Made by a program: the position numbers and the translations under genes. Source: Paulinella micropora (taxonomy: Eukaryota > Cercozoa > Imbricatea > Euglyphida > Paulinellidae). From it: a stretch of 64,000 nt of DNA. Location of the stretch: assembly GCA_019918135.1 (NCBI GenBank), contig WBZZ01005584.1, positions 62,001-126,000 of the forward strand, read 5' to 3'. Below, piece after piece: positions 42,184 through 53,124 of the stretch. The notes beneath the pieces were generated by a model. It had not been told where the DNA came from, made no database searches, and saw only the letters and a list, made by a program, of their open reading frames with translations. Position 1 is the first letter of the stretch; the number at the start of each line of letters is the position of its first letter.

Positions 42184-42534
42184 GAATTTTTTGAAGGTAA
42201 AACCATGTCTTAATATAGTAAAATGCTTAATATAAGCAAGAATAAACAGTAAAAGCAAATTCTGCATGTTCGGCATTGTTATCATCATAGATTCATGGTA
42301 GCCGGGACTACGAAAAAGTAGAAAAATTACCGTGTCGGACCGGTTCCTGCCCACCTCTGAAGATGAAGTTAAAGTGTATTACAATTAATAAAAACATATT
42401 TTAATATTATTTTTATATGTTCTGCAATCAGGGAATTCATTTCCTTTCATTTCCACACGTTTTCAAAAAAGTCCATATACTTCATGGAAAATTTCGGAAA
42501 AAGGGATACCCCCAAGATTGTCGAATGTTTAGTT
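42184..42534 (-). repeat. Right terminal inverted repeat of the 15.3-kb transposon
   Basis: Complement of 27191-27552; ends GTCGAATGTTTAGTT. ATAC follows at 42535-42538 as the second target-site copy. Confidence 0.85.
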
Positions 42535-42538
42535 ATAC

Positions 42539-43127
42539 TGCAGGCCCTGATATGTTGGATTCATGTTTTCTATCATAAAAAATCATGTTTGACAGTGTGA
42601 GGGCATGAGAAACAAGTGTTGAGCTGATATCCAACTCCATTTTAGCAGTGGTATATTATATAATAATATTTCGCATACTTGGAAGCTTTGGCCCTTGCAA
42701 GCCTTATTGCTGCCGCGCTAGGCACTGCCAGCGGCTTCACAGGGGTCGGGCAAGACATGCCAGCATGCCTGTGGTCGTGGAGCAACGTGTTTTCATTTTA
42801 AAAAAAGAAAAACATGAGACCTTTTCAAAGTGCAGCACTTTTACTTTTTCCCGATAGAACTAGGTCCAAAGAGCTTGACAGACGCCCTAGATGTCATAAA
42901 TCAAATGTCATATAGCATCATATCATATCAACCATACCGAGGGCGTCTGTCAAACAGCACAGAAGACAAGTAGTGGCCTTGAAGACGACGAGAGTGCACC
43001 CCTGTACGTTGGAAAAAAGGGAATCCACACTGGAAAAGTGGCATTTCAGCCACTTTTTCCACCTCCGACCGGTGTGTCTTTTGTTCAAGTCGAATTTCCC
43101 TCCAACACTCACTTAGTGAATTGAGAA
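42539..43127. other. Upstream region of the CKCxxC gene
   Basis: No ORF of note. TTGACAGACGCCCT (42875-42888) and its exact complement AGGGCGTCTGTCAA (42940-42953) form a 14-bp palindrome with a 51-base AT-rich loop, 175 bases before the ATG. Confidence 0.6.
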
Positions 43128-43915
43128 ATGAGTTCTGGAAAGCCCAAACGTGACGATTCAGTAGACAAGCATGTTGTCTCGAGCATGCAAAATTTTCGGG
43201 TGGAGAGGGACGATCAGGGGCAACGCATTTTTTTGAAAACCAACGGCGAACCGAATTGGAAAAACTTGCAGGATTGCATTATCCCCCCAGAAGTTACTGC
43301 AAAGTATTGGAATTTTCCTTCCCCCAAGGCAGAGGCCAAGGCATGGCACAGTGTACCAGATAACGTCGTACACACGTACGTTCCTTCTGGGAAAACATTT
43401 GTTCTGGCCTCCAAGAACGAGATCTTTCAAGATCTGCCGTCTGCAAGAGGGCGCAGAGTTCGAAGGGGCAAAGCACCTGCAGCAAACACTGCGCTACCTG
43501 CAGAAGAGCCTGAAGCTGCAAGCCCTTCTTCTAAGTCGCCTCCAAAAAAGAAGCAACGCAAACCGGTTGGCAAATCAATGATACATACATATGCCATGCA
43601 CATACATGACATTGTCTGCAGGCGGCACAGAAAAAGAGAAAACAAACCAAGCGCGCCTTGGCAAACGAGATGGCAGATCAAGCTGCTAACAATAACAGCA
43701 AACAAGCCGAGGGGTAGTAATTGAATTTCTTTTTTTTGCTTTCTTCTTCTTCATCTTCTCCTCCTCCTCACTGCAGCTGCTAGTTTTACTACAACTATAT
43801 ACATTCTTCTTTTTTTTCTTCTTCTTCCTCCTTCTCCTTCTCTTCTTCTTCTTCTTCTTCTTCTTCTTCTTCTTTCTTCTTCTTCATCTTCTTCTCCTCC
43901 TCCTCCTTCCTCTAC

Positions 43916-43946
<31 letters not shown>

Positions 43947-43967
43947 GCTACTGCTGCTACTACTACT

Positions 43968-44007
<40 letters not shown>

Positions 44008-44185
44008 TTATTCTTCTTCTTCTTCTTCTTCTTCTTCTTCTTCCTCCTCCTCCTCCTCCCTCTACTACTACCAATACTACTACTACTACTGCTACTGCTG
44101 CTACTACTACCACTACTCTTCTTCTTCTTCTTCTTCTTCTTCTTCTTCTTCTCCAGACCTCCTCCTCGTCCACCTCCTCCTCCTC

Positions 44186-44221
<36 letters not shown>

Positions 44222-47144
44222 GTAACTACTAATGCAGCTGATAGTATTGCTACAACTATGCTTCTTTTTTTCTTCTTCTCCTTCTTCTCTTCCTTCTCCT
44301 CCTCCTTCTTCTCCTCCTTCTTCTTCTTCTCCTTCTTCTTCTTCTTCTCCTTTTTCTTCTTCTCAAGAGCCCGGCTGCGGCAGAAGGCAACTCCGACCCC
44401 AATGACAGGTTTACTACTTTGATTTGCATTGCAATATTATTATTTAATGTTCTGACAGCGAGTCGAAGCACAACGGCCGCGAGGAGGAAAGGACTGAGCT
44501 GACGGCGGAACAGCAGCTGCAGTTGCAGAAGGACTTGCAGAACATCAGCAAGTTTTCCGAAGCTGCCAAGTCAGGTCTGCTGCAACAGAACGCAGTCCTG
44601 CGTCTCAATGAAGAAGATGTGCCGCCGCCTCCCCCGCGCGTAAAGATGTGCCGCCGCCTCCCCCCGCGCGTGAAGATGTGCCGCCGCCTCCCCCCGCGGG
44701 TAAAGATGTGCCGCCGCCTTCCCCCGCGCGTGAAGATGTGTCGCCGCCCCTCACCGGCGCGCCTAAACAGCCCAGGCGCATACTTCAGCTCGTAGTCAAT
44801 CCGAAGCCAGCCTTGAAGTGTTGGGCAATCCCCAACACCAAGAAGTACTACGTTAAGTTCGCGCAGGATGCCTCGCAAGAGGAAAAAGTTGAATTGCAGA
44901 AAGGGTACGTGCTGTTTTCATGAATGGTAGAATAAAGCAGTGCTATGTGATGATAGGCTTCTCTTAGCGTTCACGGACCCCATGACCAATGCTGTCATTT
45001 ATTTTTCGCTGCTCATCAAGCAGTACTGGAGTGATCTGGGATTAGAGATAGGGGTACTTTTTTTTTTCTAGATTGTGCACGCATTCCTTCACTGCTTGTG
45101 GACTGGTAGTCGCTGGATTGCTGGCTCACGACCCGAGGCCCTAGTAGTAGTGCAGAGAGGTTGGCGTGCTTGGGGTACTTACTGGCGTAGCTGTGATAGA
45201 AAGCTGTAATAATGCTTGCACTGCTGCAGGCCTGGTCGCTGGTTGGAGAAGAAGCAAGCGACTGAAGATACCTTCACGATGGGTCGACGTGCAGTTATGC
45301 TTGCGCGCCAGGTGGAGGAAATCACGGCGGAGGGTGTGTTTGAACCATCTGTTGAGTTTGTTTTCTGCGAGGAGGGAGACATAGATCCGATCGCGACCAC
45401 CAAGGACTGGAATGTCCATCCTGGCAACGTTTCTGACGAGTATGTGAAGAAGTTTATCTCTGCTGCGTTTGAGCCCCATCTGTTTGCTGGTAACAATGCT
45501 TGGCCTTCGGATGTTCCACTTCCGAAGGCTGTCTGGCTGCGGCAAGAGAAGTGCAGCCCTTCGCGCAAGACTAGTGCAGCGGACAGCGCATCCCCTGCCA
45601 TCTCCCCCGAGTAAGTTCATTTCTTCAATCAAATATTAATGCATAATTTTTTTATGCAGTTCCGCGAGGCCCAAGCGGAGCGCCACGCTTCCAAAGTGGA
45701 AGTGGGGCGCTGTTAGACATGCGAACTATCGCTGGCGACGAATGCAAGGAGTTGGGTGCGGATTGCGTGAAGGTTTATGCAATGCCCATCAATGGGGGCA
45801 AGCTTGGAGATTTCATTGGTTCCAGTGGCCTCCGCTTGAACGGGTTTGACGGGGATCACAATCCACGGTTGGAATTTTTCGGCGAAGAGTTCGACGAGGT
45901 CACGGATCCCGAACAGTTCAAAATCATTGCAGCGAACCCCGGCACCCACACGTTGAGGCTCAAGCGCAAGATATGGAAGCTGAACATGAACAAGCGCGAG
46001 CAAATTTTAGCAGGAAACATTCCTGCTTCTCAAGGAGGCGGCTTGATTGATCATGCTGCAGAATTTTCAGGAGAGAATGTGGTCTTCACCATGCCGACGA
46101 AAAAAGAGGGGGGGAAGTTTCCCATTCCGGTACTGGTTGCAGATTTTTACATCGGCATGTTCCCATTGACCGATTACGGGCCGGGATTTTGGAAGAACCA
46201 TCCTGCGGGAAAGCAACCGGTGTCAATCCCCGTCGGTGTGGATGCGGTACGTTTCTGTTGAGTGTAGTAGTAATATGTGTGAGCACTTTTCTTTTTGACT
46301 GCAGGATGGGAAACTGAAATGGTTGGATGTGGGTCCTCCAGCACATCCCAAGCCAAGCCCAGCGAATCCGAAGCCAACCACAGCGACTCCGAAACCAACC
46401 AAGCCTAGCAAGAAGGGTGGCGGAGGCAACTCGCACCACAAGCCTGGCTGCAAGTGTCCTCCCTGTGCCTTCATGCGTGCCATGGAAGCCGACGTGATGG
46501 AAGTAAAGTCGCCGCCTGTCCCGACGCCTGCGTCGACGCACAAGCCGACGCCTGCAGCAAAGAAGCCAGAAAAGAAGCAACCGCAGCAGAAAACGTCTAA
46601 GCCAGAGACGGAGTCGGAGGAGGAGGAGGAGGAGGAGGAGCAGCCGAAGCCTGCGAAGGGTCGCAAGGGCCGCAAGCAGCGCAAGGGCCACAAGCAGCGC
46701 AAGGGCCACAAGCAGCGCAAGGGCCACAAGCAGCGCAAGGGCAGCCAGCAGAAGCAGCGAGTGCAGCGTCATGGGCAAGGATGTAAGTGCGCCGAATGCT
46801 TTGCGCATGGTGAGGGCTGTGAATGCCCTGATTGCGAGGTAAATGAAGTCGAGCCCAAGCATGGTGAAGGATGTAAGTGTTTCAAATGCGCTCCGAAGCG
46901 CGCTCCCTTTCGTTATCAGCATGCACCCACGTGCAGGTGCCTTGTCTGCCTCCAGCACGGTGACGGGTGTGCGTGCCCGCGGTACAGAGGGGCATTTCCT
47001 GCCATGCCTCATCCTGCTAACTGCAGGTGCTATGTGTGCTACCAGCCCCACGGTGCTGGAAATAATGCTCTTTCAGCTTTTCTAGCAACGCAATCGCAGC
47101 AAACCACCAATTTTATCAGCTTCCTTGCTAATGGGCGGGTGTAA
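43128..47144 (+). CDS. CKCxxC-rich basic protein, multi-exon
   Basis: ATG at 43128. Exons with GT-AG borders at about 43128-43565 (NWKNLQDCIIPPEVTAKYWN, VVHTYVPSGKTFVLASKNEI), 43622-43712 (KKRKQTKRALANEMADQAAN), 44457-44908 (coiled coil, then a 10-residue repeat AREDVPPPPP), 45231-45612, 45683-46249 and 46306-47144. The last exon holds a basic GHKQRK repeat and five or six Cys-rich knots: GCKCPPC, GCKCAEC, GCECPDC, GCKCFKC, CRCLVC and CRCYVC. These look zinc-binding, on the CXC or copper-fist scale. One C-run in the Pro-repeat exon is a base out of step with the frame, which may be an error or a polymorphism. Divergent from the SAP gene once the nested transposon is removed. Function unknown; nuclear and DNA-binding by composition. 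Confidence 0.6.
43741..44362. repeat. Triplet-repeat intron (CTT, CTC, ACT)
   Basis: 620 bases of CTT, CCT and ACT triplets fill an intron of the CKCxxC gene. Minus-strand ORFs of Arg or Val runs over it are artefacts. Confidence 0.8.
44608..44752 (+). repeat. 30-bp coding minisatellite
   Basis: Four to five units of GATGTGCCGCCGCCTCCCCC plus a GCGCGTGAA link, coding REDVPPPPPA. Confidence 0.8.
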
Positions 47145-47149
47145 AATTC

Positions 47150-47687
47150 TATAGCATGATTAACTTAGGTTGCTGCAGACAAAGCCTTTCTATTACCTGC
47201 CAAGTGGCAGAAGTTCCAGATTTATCTGGAAAACTTTGTTTTTCTCATTTAAACTTTCTTTTTGTGCGTTTTAATGCAGTATTTGCATATAATTATGCAT
47301 AGTAATTCATACTACAATTACATCAACTTACGCATTTAGTTATACAGGTGTGGACTGCGGGTTGCTGAGATGCAATTCCAGTATATGCTCTCTGTGGTCA
47401 TCTACTGGAATTGAACCTCACTTTTTCACTTTTTGTGCGTTTTAATGCAGTATTTGCATATAATTATGCATAGTAATTCATATTACATCAACTTACCCAT
47501 TTAGTTATACAGGTCCGGACTGCGGGTTGACTTAATATTTTTGCATGTGAGCACGATGAGATTGCAAGCTCTAACTAGCATTCAAAGTAGTAATATTAAG
47601 AAAAAAAGCAATTATATTACTTAATAATCAATTAATATTAACATTTAAGATCGTCCGGCACAACTGCACATAGTGCAGCAGTCTCTA
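47150..47687. repeat. AT-rich end of the insertion with a 100-bp direct repeat
   Basis: GTGCGTTTTAATGCAGTATT through TTATACAGGT occurs at 47264-47348 and again at 47435-47514, 171 bases apart. The rest is AT-rich without ORFs. Confidence 0.75.
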
Positions 47688-47730
47688 CAACCTACGACCA
47701 ACCGGCCCCTACTCCATAAGTCTCCGTCAT
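47688..47730 (-). repeat. Right inverted repeat of the outer insertion
   Basis: The minus strand reads ATGACGGAGACTTATGGAG, TAGGGGCCGG, TTGGTCGTAGG. The GC-rich compartment resumes right after it. Confidence 0.6.
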
Positions 47731-47764
47731 GTTGCAACATGCGTTGGTACAAAAGCACAAAGAA

Positions 47765-47925
47765 GGCAAGCCCCTCCACACAACGAACCTGAAAGCACTC
47801 TGTGAACTAACGACGATGTTGTAGCGAACAGGAAGGGGGCGAGATCGGGCAGGTACTTCGGAGTTGTTGGGAGCGATGGACGCCGAGTCTACGAACACGT
47901 CGTAGATTTCAGAAGCGCCCTCGAC
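47765..47925 (-). pseudogene. DHFR-like fragment, DHFR part of a split DHFR-TS gene
   Basis: NNSEVPARSRPLPVRYNIVV followed by SSQ resembles the stretch of dihydrofolate reductase that reads (I/V)P-x3-RPLP-x-R-x-N-(I/V)-V-(L/V)-S. A possible donor (TTCAG|gttcgt) follows. The rest of DHFR was not recognised. In many protists DHFR is fused in front of TS; order and strand here (DHFR at 47.8, TS at 23.5, both minus) are those of such a fusion interrupted by the insertion. Confidence 0.45.
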
Positions 47926-47989
47926 TTTCTCACAAGACTAAAACCGGCTTGGCTCTTCCTTGGTTGAAAACTAGACCAACACGACTTTT

Positions 47990-48487
47990 TGGCGCGTGCG
48001 CAAGTTACAAGATATTGTCTGGCACGGACTGTGCGCACCATTGCTCCCCTCCCGATTTTCAGATGGGGAACTAAGACAATCCGGATCCGCGCTTCCTCCT
48101 CACCTGCCTCTTTCTTCTCCCTCTCCGAAAAAAGGGCCGGTAGGTTTTCCTGGGAAAACATTTGATTTCCCGCGAGACCCCAAAGTTTAGGCGCTGGGCG
48201 GCGCCAGGAATCTCGGATTGACCTGACTCAAGACGGACACGAATGCGCTGCGAGTCTGCGCGGACCTGTCGGCCATCCTGGCCCCCGGGCCCAAGAGCAA
48301 AGCAGCAACAACGCCTGATTGTTCTCCTCCAGCTTCCAGCCATTGATGGCCGCGTCCACGCTTTGCCCTAACACGAGGTTGACGTCGTCACCAACCCACC
48401 AGCGCCGGCAGGCGCGCAGCGCTGGTGCTGCGCAGCTGTGGTGGAGGGGAGAGTTAGCGAGGGAGAGTCACTTGGCGAGGGGAGCAC
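47990..48487. other. Unclear GC-rich stretch with a possible minus-strand gene piece
   Basis: On the minus strand an open stretch reads VGDDVNLVLGQSVDAAINGW then KLEENNQALLLLC (about 48430-48290), which looks coding but matches nothing I know. TTTTCCTGGGAAAA lies at 48145-48158. It could be 5' exon material of the DHFR gene or a remnant of something else. Confidence 0.3.
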
Positions 48488-49543
48488 ATGAGCGCGGACG
48501 TGGGGCGCGCGCAAATCGGGACACAACAGACGGCAGAAACCACCCCCTCCCCTTCTCCACCACCCCCTCCCCTTCTCCTTCCCCCCCTTGCCCCCAGAGA
48601 GCCTTTGTTTGTTTCTGCAAGACAGGAAATGCTGCTGTGCGACAATCTGGAGCCGGAGTGCCTGGCCGCGGTCGTGCGCTGCTGCCCGACGCTGGCTGCG
48701 CTGCGCACCCAACTAGCACTGTCGTTTGTAAGCACAACGCCAGAGCAAGTGATTGCCAAGCTAGAGGTCCTCCCTACCAGCGCCATCGACACCGAGAGCG
48801 TCGAGATCGGCAATCTAAACGCCCTGATGCCCAACGTAGCCAAGTGCCTGCTATCGCACATCCTGCGCCCCCGCCAGAACGCCTTGGAAAGGCTCACAGT
48901 GCACGACGTGCGCCTGCCGACGGACGAAACCGCGCGCAGAAACGCCTTGCGCGGCCTGCGGGCGCACTACATCATCGTTCGCAACTGCAATGTTATCTCT
49001 TGCAGGCTCAAGCAGGTGCGGCAAGCGGAGATTACCGACTGCCCGGACCTAGTGTCTGCGGCCCTCTCGGCGGCCGACGACTGCTCGCTCACCGCGAAAG
49101 TCGCGCAGTGCCCGGCGCTCGAGTGCCTTCCTACTAACGCCGCGGCAGACTAGGTACGACCCCCCGGCTCCTGTAGACGTCCCCAGGAAATGCCAGGCTT
49201 TTGTAAAGCTGGCCAGCAAGCGGCTAGAGTTTGCCTTTGGCTACACGCGCCCATCGTGAGAGTGCGCGCCGCCAGCGAAAGCAAGGGGGAGGCGCCGCGG
49301 CTTGACCTGCACGTCACCGTTAGCTTGCGGGAGGGTTGCAAAGTGGCTGTGCATGGCTTTGTACTCACTTCGGTGACGCTGGACGGGCTGTGCAGACAAA
49401 ATAGCTCTCCCAACACTGGAGCTCCCGCCGCTCAAGCAGGGGAAAACCCAGCCGGACACCAGTGTGTTGCGGGATACGTACATTGTGAAAACTGCCGTCG
49501 TCGCCTCGCCCTAGCCGTCGGGGTTTGCCAGGGGGCGCGCTAA
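48488..49543 (+). pseudogene. Unknown LRR-like protein, broken
   Basis: From the ATG at 48488: a Pro run, then CDNLEPECLAAVVRCCPTLA, ALERLTVHDVRLPTDETAR, HYIIVRNCNVISCRLKQV and AEITDCPDLVSAAL, which have the feel of irregular leucine-rich repeats. Coding-like sequence goes on in other frames (CQAFVKLASKRLEFAFGYT, RLDLHVTVSLREGCKVAVHG, LPTLELPPLKQGKTQPDTS) up to about 49520. About two or three breaks, so probably decayed. No family named with confidence. Confidence 0.45.
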
Positions 49544-50250
49544 GAATGTCCACGCCGACGAGCCCGAGGCCTGTTACTTCTGCTATCGATCTTGGGCTTG
49601 CTTGGGGCGCATCGGGGGAGATGACGCAAGATTTCTTGATTAAAGCTCAACTTTGGCTTACCGAGCCAAGTTCGTGGGTCGGCAACGCGATGACGCCGGT
49701 CTCTGTGGTGTTTACACTCCCCAGAATTTTAATTCGATCTGTTTGGTCACCTTGTACTTAGTTAGGTCTAGTCACAAGAAAAAGGGGGGCGGTATTTTTA
49801 CCCGGGGAAACACACGCACTTCAAATTTGGCGACAAATTTAATTTGGGCAACGGGAAAGAGATGTCCGTTCCCCCCGTATCTACTCCCTCCCGTTTCTCT
49901 CCCCCTGACCCCTTTCTCTCCTCCTCCCGTGCTCTTTGAGCCCCCCGGGCTCAGGGGGCTCAAGTGAGAGCAAAGAAAAAGGGGGATGGGGGGGGCACCC
50001 CCCCCCCCCTCCACGCAACTTGCACCCCTTGCCTCCTTACTCCCCGTTCTTTCCCCTTTCCCGATCTGTCCCCCCTCTCCCCTTCTCCCTTCGCTCCCCG
50101 TCGAAAGGAGGGAGGGGGGGCTGAAAGCATTTGTGCAAGTAAAAAAGAAAATCGGCATGCAGTTTCTTTTCCGCGGAAAACATCCGATAAACCCCGTGGA
50201 CCGCCGGAGCGGCCGCCGATGTGCTTAGTAATTTTTTGGAACCTTTCACG
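49540..50250. repeat. Right-flank repeat zone, R1-related
   Basis: Contains GGCGCGCTAAGAATGTCC (composite repeat), GATTAAAGCTCAACTTTGG, TTCAAATTTGGCGACAAATTT (part of module R1), the GAGCCCCCCGGGCTCAGGGGGCTC palindrome at 49939, a GGGGGGCACCCCCC hairpin at 49990 and TTTTCCGCGGAAAA, a perfect palindrome at 50167-50180. No gene is supported. Confidence 0.6.
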
Positions 50251-50429
50251 GAGAAGAGGGTCCGATTGGTCAATTGTACGCTTGCGCCACCGACCAACGC
50301 GTACATGGCCAAGACCAGAGACTCGGAGCAGGAAAACGTCGTAAAATACTGGGGTGCTCTGAAAATGTTGCTGCAACACGTGCCCTGAGCTGCCCTCTTT
50401 GGCCTGGTTTTTGTGGTGGCCGGGGGAAT

Positions 50430-50957
50430 AGGGAGGAGGAGAGAAGGAGTCTCTTTGTTTCAATTGTATGCCCCCCCCCCTCATCCCTTTGAGGCAGAGC
50501 TGATCGATGAGGCTGACCAGTCTGCACTTGGTCAGGGCGCGATCGGCCAAGCGTCAGCATTAGCTGCTGCGAGCGAGCCGCCGAATTCATCGGTTGATCC
50601 TGGCAGCACCCGCGTGCCCTGCCGGCCTCTGCTTGGCCGGCAGGGCACGTAATGGGCTATGTCTGGCTTGAGCTGGAGGCAGGGGCGCGCGCGCTGGCTG
50701 TGCCCCTTGCTGCCCAAGCTATTGAATACAAACGTGCTGACGGCCTTGATTTACGGAAAGCGCAATACTGTTATGCCCCTGTCACCAGAGCGAGCACTTG
50801 TCCAGACTGTCCAACGACGCGGTGCCCTGCGTAGTGGTAGCAGACAGTAAGCATTCGCCCGAGTGTGAGGAACCAGCGGAATTCTACTCTGCGCTGGCGC
50901 TGGCTAGCACCCGGGCCGCTGTTCTAAACTCGGCGGAGAAAGGATTCTATGTTTGAC
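50430..50957 (+). pseudogene. Unknown gene remnant around a perfect hairpin
   Basis: Coding-like pieces: FEAELIDEADQSALGQGAIG (whose SALGQGAIG resembles the PLGHGAIG loop of the 52-kb kinase gene), and further on LSNDAVPCVVVADSKHSP with FYSALALASTRAAVLN up to a stop at 50957. They sit in different frames with a GC hairpin between. Too fragmentary to name; the first piece may be another relative of the kinase-like family. Confidence 0.35.
50613..50649. terminator. Perfect 15-bp GC hairpin
   Basis: CGTGCCCTGCCGGCC, a TCTGCTT loop, then GGCCGGCAGGGCACG, an exact complement. A TAA follows directly. A 3'-end hairpin or an element end are both possible; the terminator label is tentative. Confidence 0.4.
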
Positions 50958-51055
50958 ACTTCTTTGCCTTGTTAGCTCATGTGCCTCGTGATATAGCCAA
51001 AAAAACTGATGATTTTCCGGAAATATCTGAGGTACTGCCCTTTTCTACCGTATCA
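50941..51055. repeat. Hairpin element H with 45-bp leader
   Basis: The GGATTCTATGTTTGACACTT leader and CTTTGCCTTGTTAGCT precede GATATAGCCAAAAAAACTGA, inverse near CCCTTTTCTACCGTATCA. The same leader precedes the 53037 copy, so the repeat unit is larger than the hairpin. Confidence 0.6.
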
Positions 51056-51135
51056 GTCCCCACGGCATCTAATTTGAAAGCAAGAACCCGGCTCAGCTTA
51101 GAGGGAGAAGTGCTCAGCCCTCCAAGCACCAGGAG

Positions 51136-51800
51136 ATGCTGGAAACACTGCTGAACGCCCACAGGCGCGGCTTGTCCGTGGTCTCCATCGCAGAAGCCCA
51201 CCTGAACGACGGGCTGCTGAGCCAGCTGCCCGACTCGGTCCACACCCTGGAGCTGAGGCATTGCTATAGTGTCGAGGGGAAGCAGGTAGAGAGGCTGCCC
51301 AAGTCGCTGCAGCGGCTCTCTGTGATCGGGGGGCGGCTCCGTGTACGTGCCGGGGCTACTGTCGTGTGCCCCCCAACTGCTGCGCCTGGAGCTCGAAGAC
51401 TCGCGGCACCTATTCGAGGTACTCGCTCAGATCAAGTCGATGGTCTCCCTGCGGGAGCTCGGTCTGTGCCGCCCTGCCCGAGCCCGAGGCCTTAGAGGTC
51501 TCACGGTCTATGCATGGACTGCCCTCTACCCTCACGCGCGCCCTGCCCCAACTCCAGCGCCTCAAGTGCTGCCAAGTGCCGAGCGCGACGCTGCGCACGC
51601 CGAGAGGCTCACGCAGCTCGCCCTGGACAATTGCTGAGATCTCGGCGATGACGACCTTCAGTTCATTTCCCGGATGGAGTCGCTGCAGGTGCTCAGTCTG
51701 GGCAGCTGCTACCGCTTCACCGCGACGGGGCTGCTGGCGCTCGCGAAGTGTCCGCTGCAAACGTTGGCCCTGACCGACTGTGCACGGCTCACCTGTCCTA
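51136..51800 (+). pseudogene. LRR protein remnant
   Basis: Starts at an ATG (51136, MLETLLNAHRRGLSVVSIA); HTLELRHCYSVEGKQVERLP, LLRLELEDSRHLFEVLAQI, SLQVLSLGSCYRFTATGLLA and TLALTDCARL are Cys-LRRs like those at 12.0 and 16.0 kb. They fall in three frames, so about two or three breaks. It ends abruptly in the GC-palindrome array at 51801. No F-box seen. Confidence 0.65.
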
Positions 51801-52026
51801 CCGGGGGGGCAAGCCCCCCCGAGCCCCCCATCCAGCCCGCGCTAGCGGGCTGGGCGCCGGGGGGCAAGGCCCCCCCGAACCCCTCATCCAGCCCGCGCTA
51901 GCGGGCTGGGCGCCGGGGGGCAAGGCCCCCCGAACCCCTCATCCAGCCCGCGCTAGCGGGCTGGGCGCCGGGGGGGCAAGGCCCCCCCGAACCCCTCATC
52001 CAGCCCGCGCTAGCGGGATGGGCGCC
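51801..52026. repeat. GC palindromic element PE, four tandem copies
   Basis: Units of about 57 bases: GGGGGGCAAGGCCCCCC, then GAACCCCTCATC, then CAGCCCGCGCTAGCGGGCTG and GGCGCC. The two hairpins per unit match those of the single copies elsewhere. The last unit supplies the stop codon of the kinase-like ORF on the other strand. Confidence 0.85.
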
Positions 52027-52854
52027 AGCGACATATAGTCTCCCCAGGTGCTGTCGGTATTTGCGGGCCTGACCAGGTCGTAGTCAATCACCGTGACCTG
52101 CTGGGGGCCCTGCACCAAGATGTTGCCGGCGTGCAGGTCGTTGTGTGCGTACCCCGCCGCGTGCATCTCCGCAATGACGCGTTCCAAATGCACCAGGACC
52201 CGCGGCAGACCGGCATCCGCGGGGCTTCGCAGCATTTGGGACAAGCGCGAGCCCTCAGCTTTCGGCCACAGTGTCTGCATGACCAACAGTGACTTGGCGC
52301 GGTGCTCCCACTCCTTCCGGTGCCGGCTGTACGGACCATCCGCAATCGATTCTGCTAGCAGTGTTGCAGTCTTGCTGGCCCTCCGGAAACCGTACCGCAG
52401 CAACGGGACCACACCCTTTGCGGACCGCGCAGCGGGCCTCCTTGAGGACCTGGCCCTGCCCGGGCACGTCGTAGACTGTGCCGATGGCCCCGTGGCCCAA
52501 CGGCGTTAGGCCCTCGGGGTCCAAGAAGTGCCGCTGGCCAAAGTCCAGCCAGAAATCGGGCGGCGGTGGGAGGGGTGCGTGCCGGAATGCAAGCAGGCGT
52601 ACGTCGTCGCCCGCCAGGCGCTGCAGTTCGAGAAAAAGGTCCGGCACTCTCAAGCTTCCTCCTCCTATAAAAGCCGGCGCTTTCCTAGACCACTGCAGTG
52701 GCCCAGGGCGCATTGCACGACGGCCAGCGCCTGCCAAGGCTGGTAGCCTCGGCAGGAACCCGCTTAGCGTCAGGTCCTCCCGCCCACAGCATCTGAAACA
52801 AAAGGAGGGGAAGATGCACACAACAAAAAGCACGCGAAAATCTTTTTTGAGCAC
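51996..52854 (-). CDS. Protein-kinase-like protein with conserved head segment, broken
   Basis: A head (VPDLFLELQRLAGDDVRLLA, PPPPDFWLDFGQ) shared with the fragment at 22.8 kb is followed by a glycine loop (LTPLGHGAIGTVYDV), a likely Lys (GQVLKEARC) and, in a second frame, the catalytic loop YAHNDLHAGNILV and VIDYDLVRP in place of DFG. The HNDLHxGNIL form is like that of RIO, ABC1 and lipopolysaccharide-type kinases. The two halves lie in different frames, so about one break. A 3' splice-like TTTTGTTTCAG at about 52795 suggests an upstream exon. The C-terminal end (LAPIPLARAG) is coded by the GC palindrome, so the natural end is lost. Confidence 0.6.
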
Positions 52855-53036
52855 AGGCCCGCCCGATCATGTAGAATTGAAACTAATAACCCAGCTCAGC
52901 TCAGCTCAAAAGGGGGGGGGGGGAGCGCCCCCGCCCACTCCCCCCCCTCCCACACGCCCCCCCCCCGCCACCACAAAAACCAGGTCGGAGGATTCCACGT
53001 TTGACACTTCTTTGCCTTGTTAGCTTCTGGCCTTTT

Positions 53037-53124
53037 GATATGGTCAAAAAAAGCCAATACCTAAGGACATTTCAGCACCAATGCCTTTATTAGCCATATC
53101 ACTTCCATGTTTCGGCCGTATCAC
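53037..53124. repeat. Hairpin element H, long form
   Basis: GATATGGTCAAAAAAAGCC, inverse GGCC-type TTTATTAGCCATATCACTTC, then a second inverse TTTCGGCCGTATCAC. Nearly the same as 57950-58035. Confidence 0.6.

Noticed and set aside
43751-44173. Minus-strand poly-Arg/poly-Val ORF
   Set aside because: Triplet repeat in an intron of the plus-strand gene.
51801-52026. CRISPR-like or rho-independent terminator series
   Set aside because: Units are contiguous and nearly identical with no spacers, and single copies lie inside genes.
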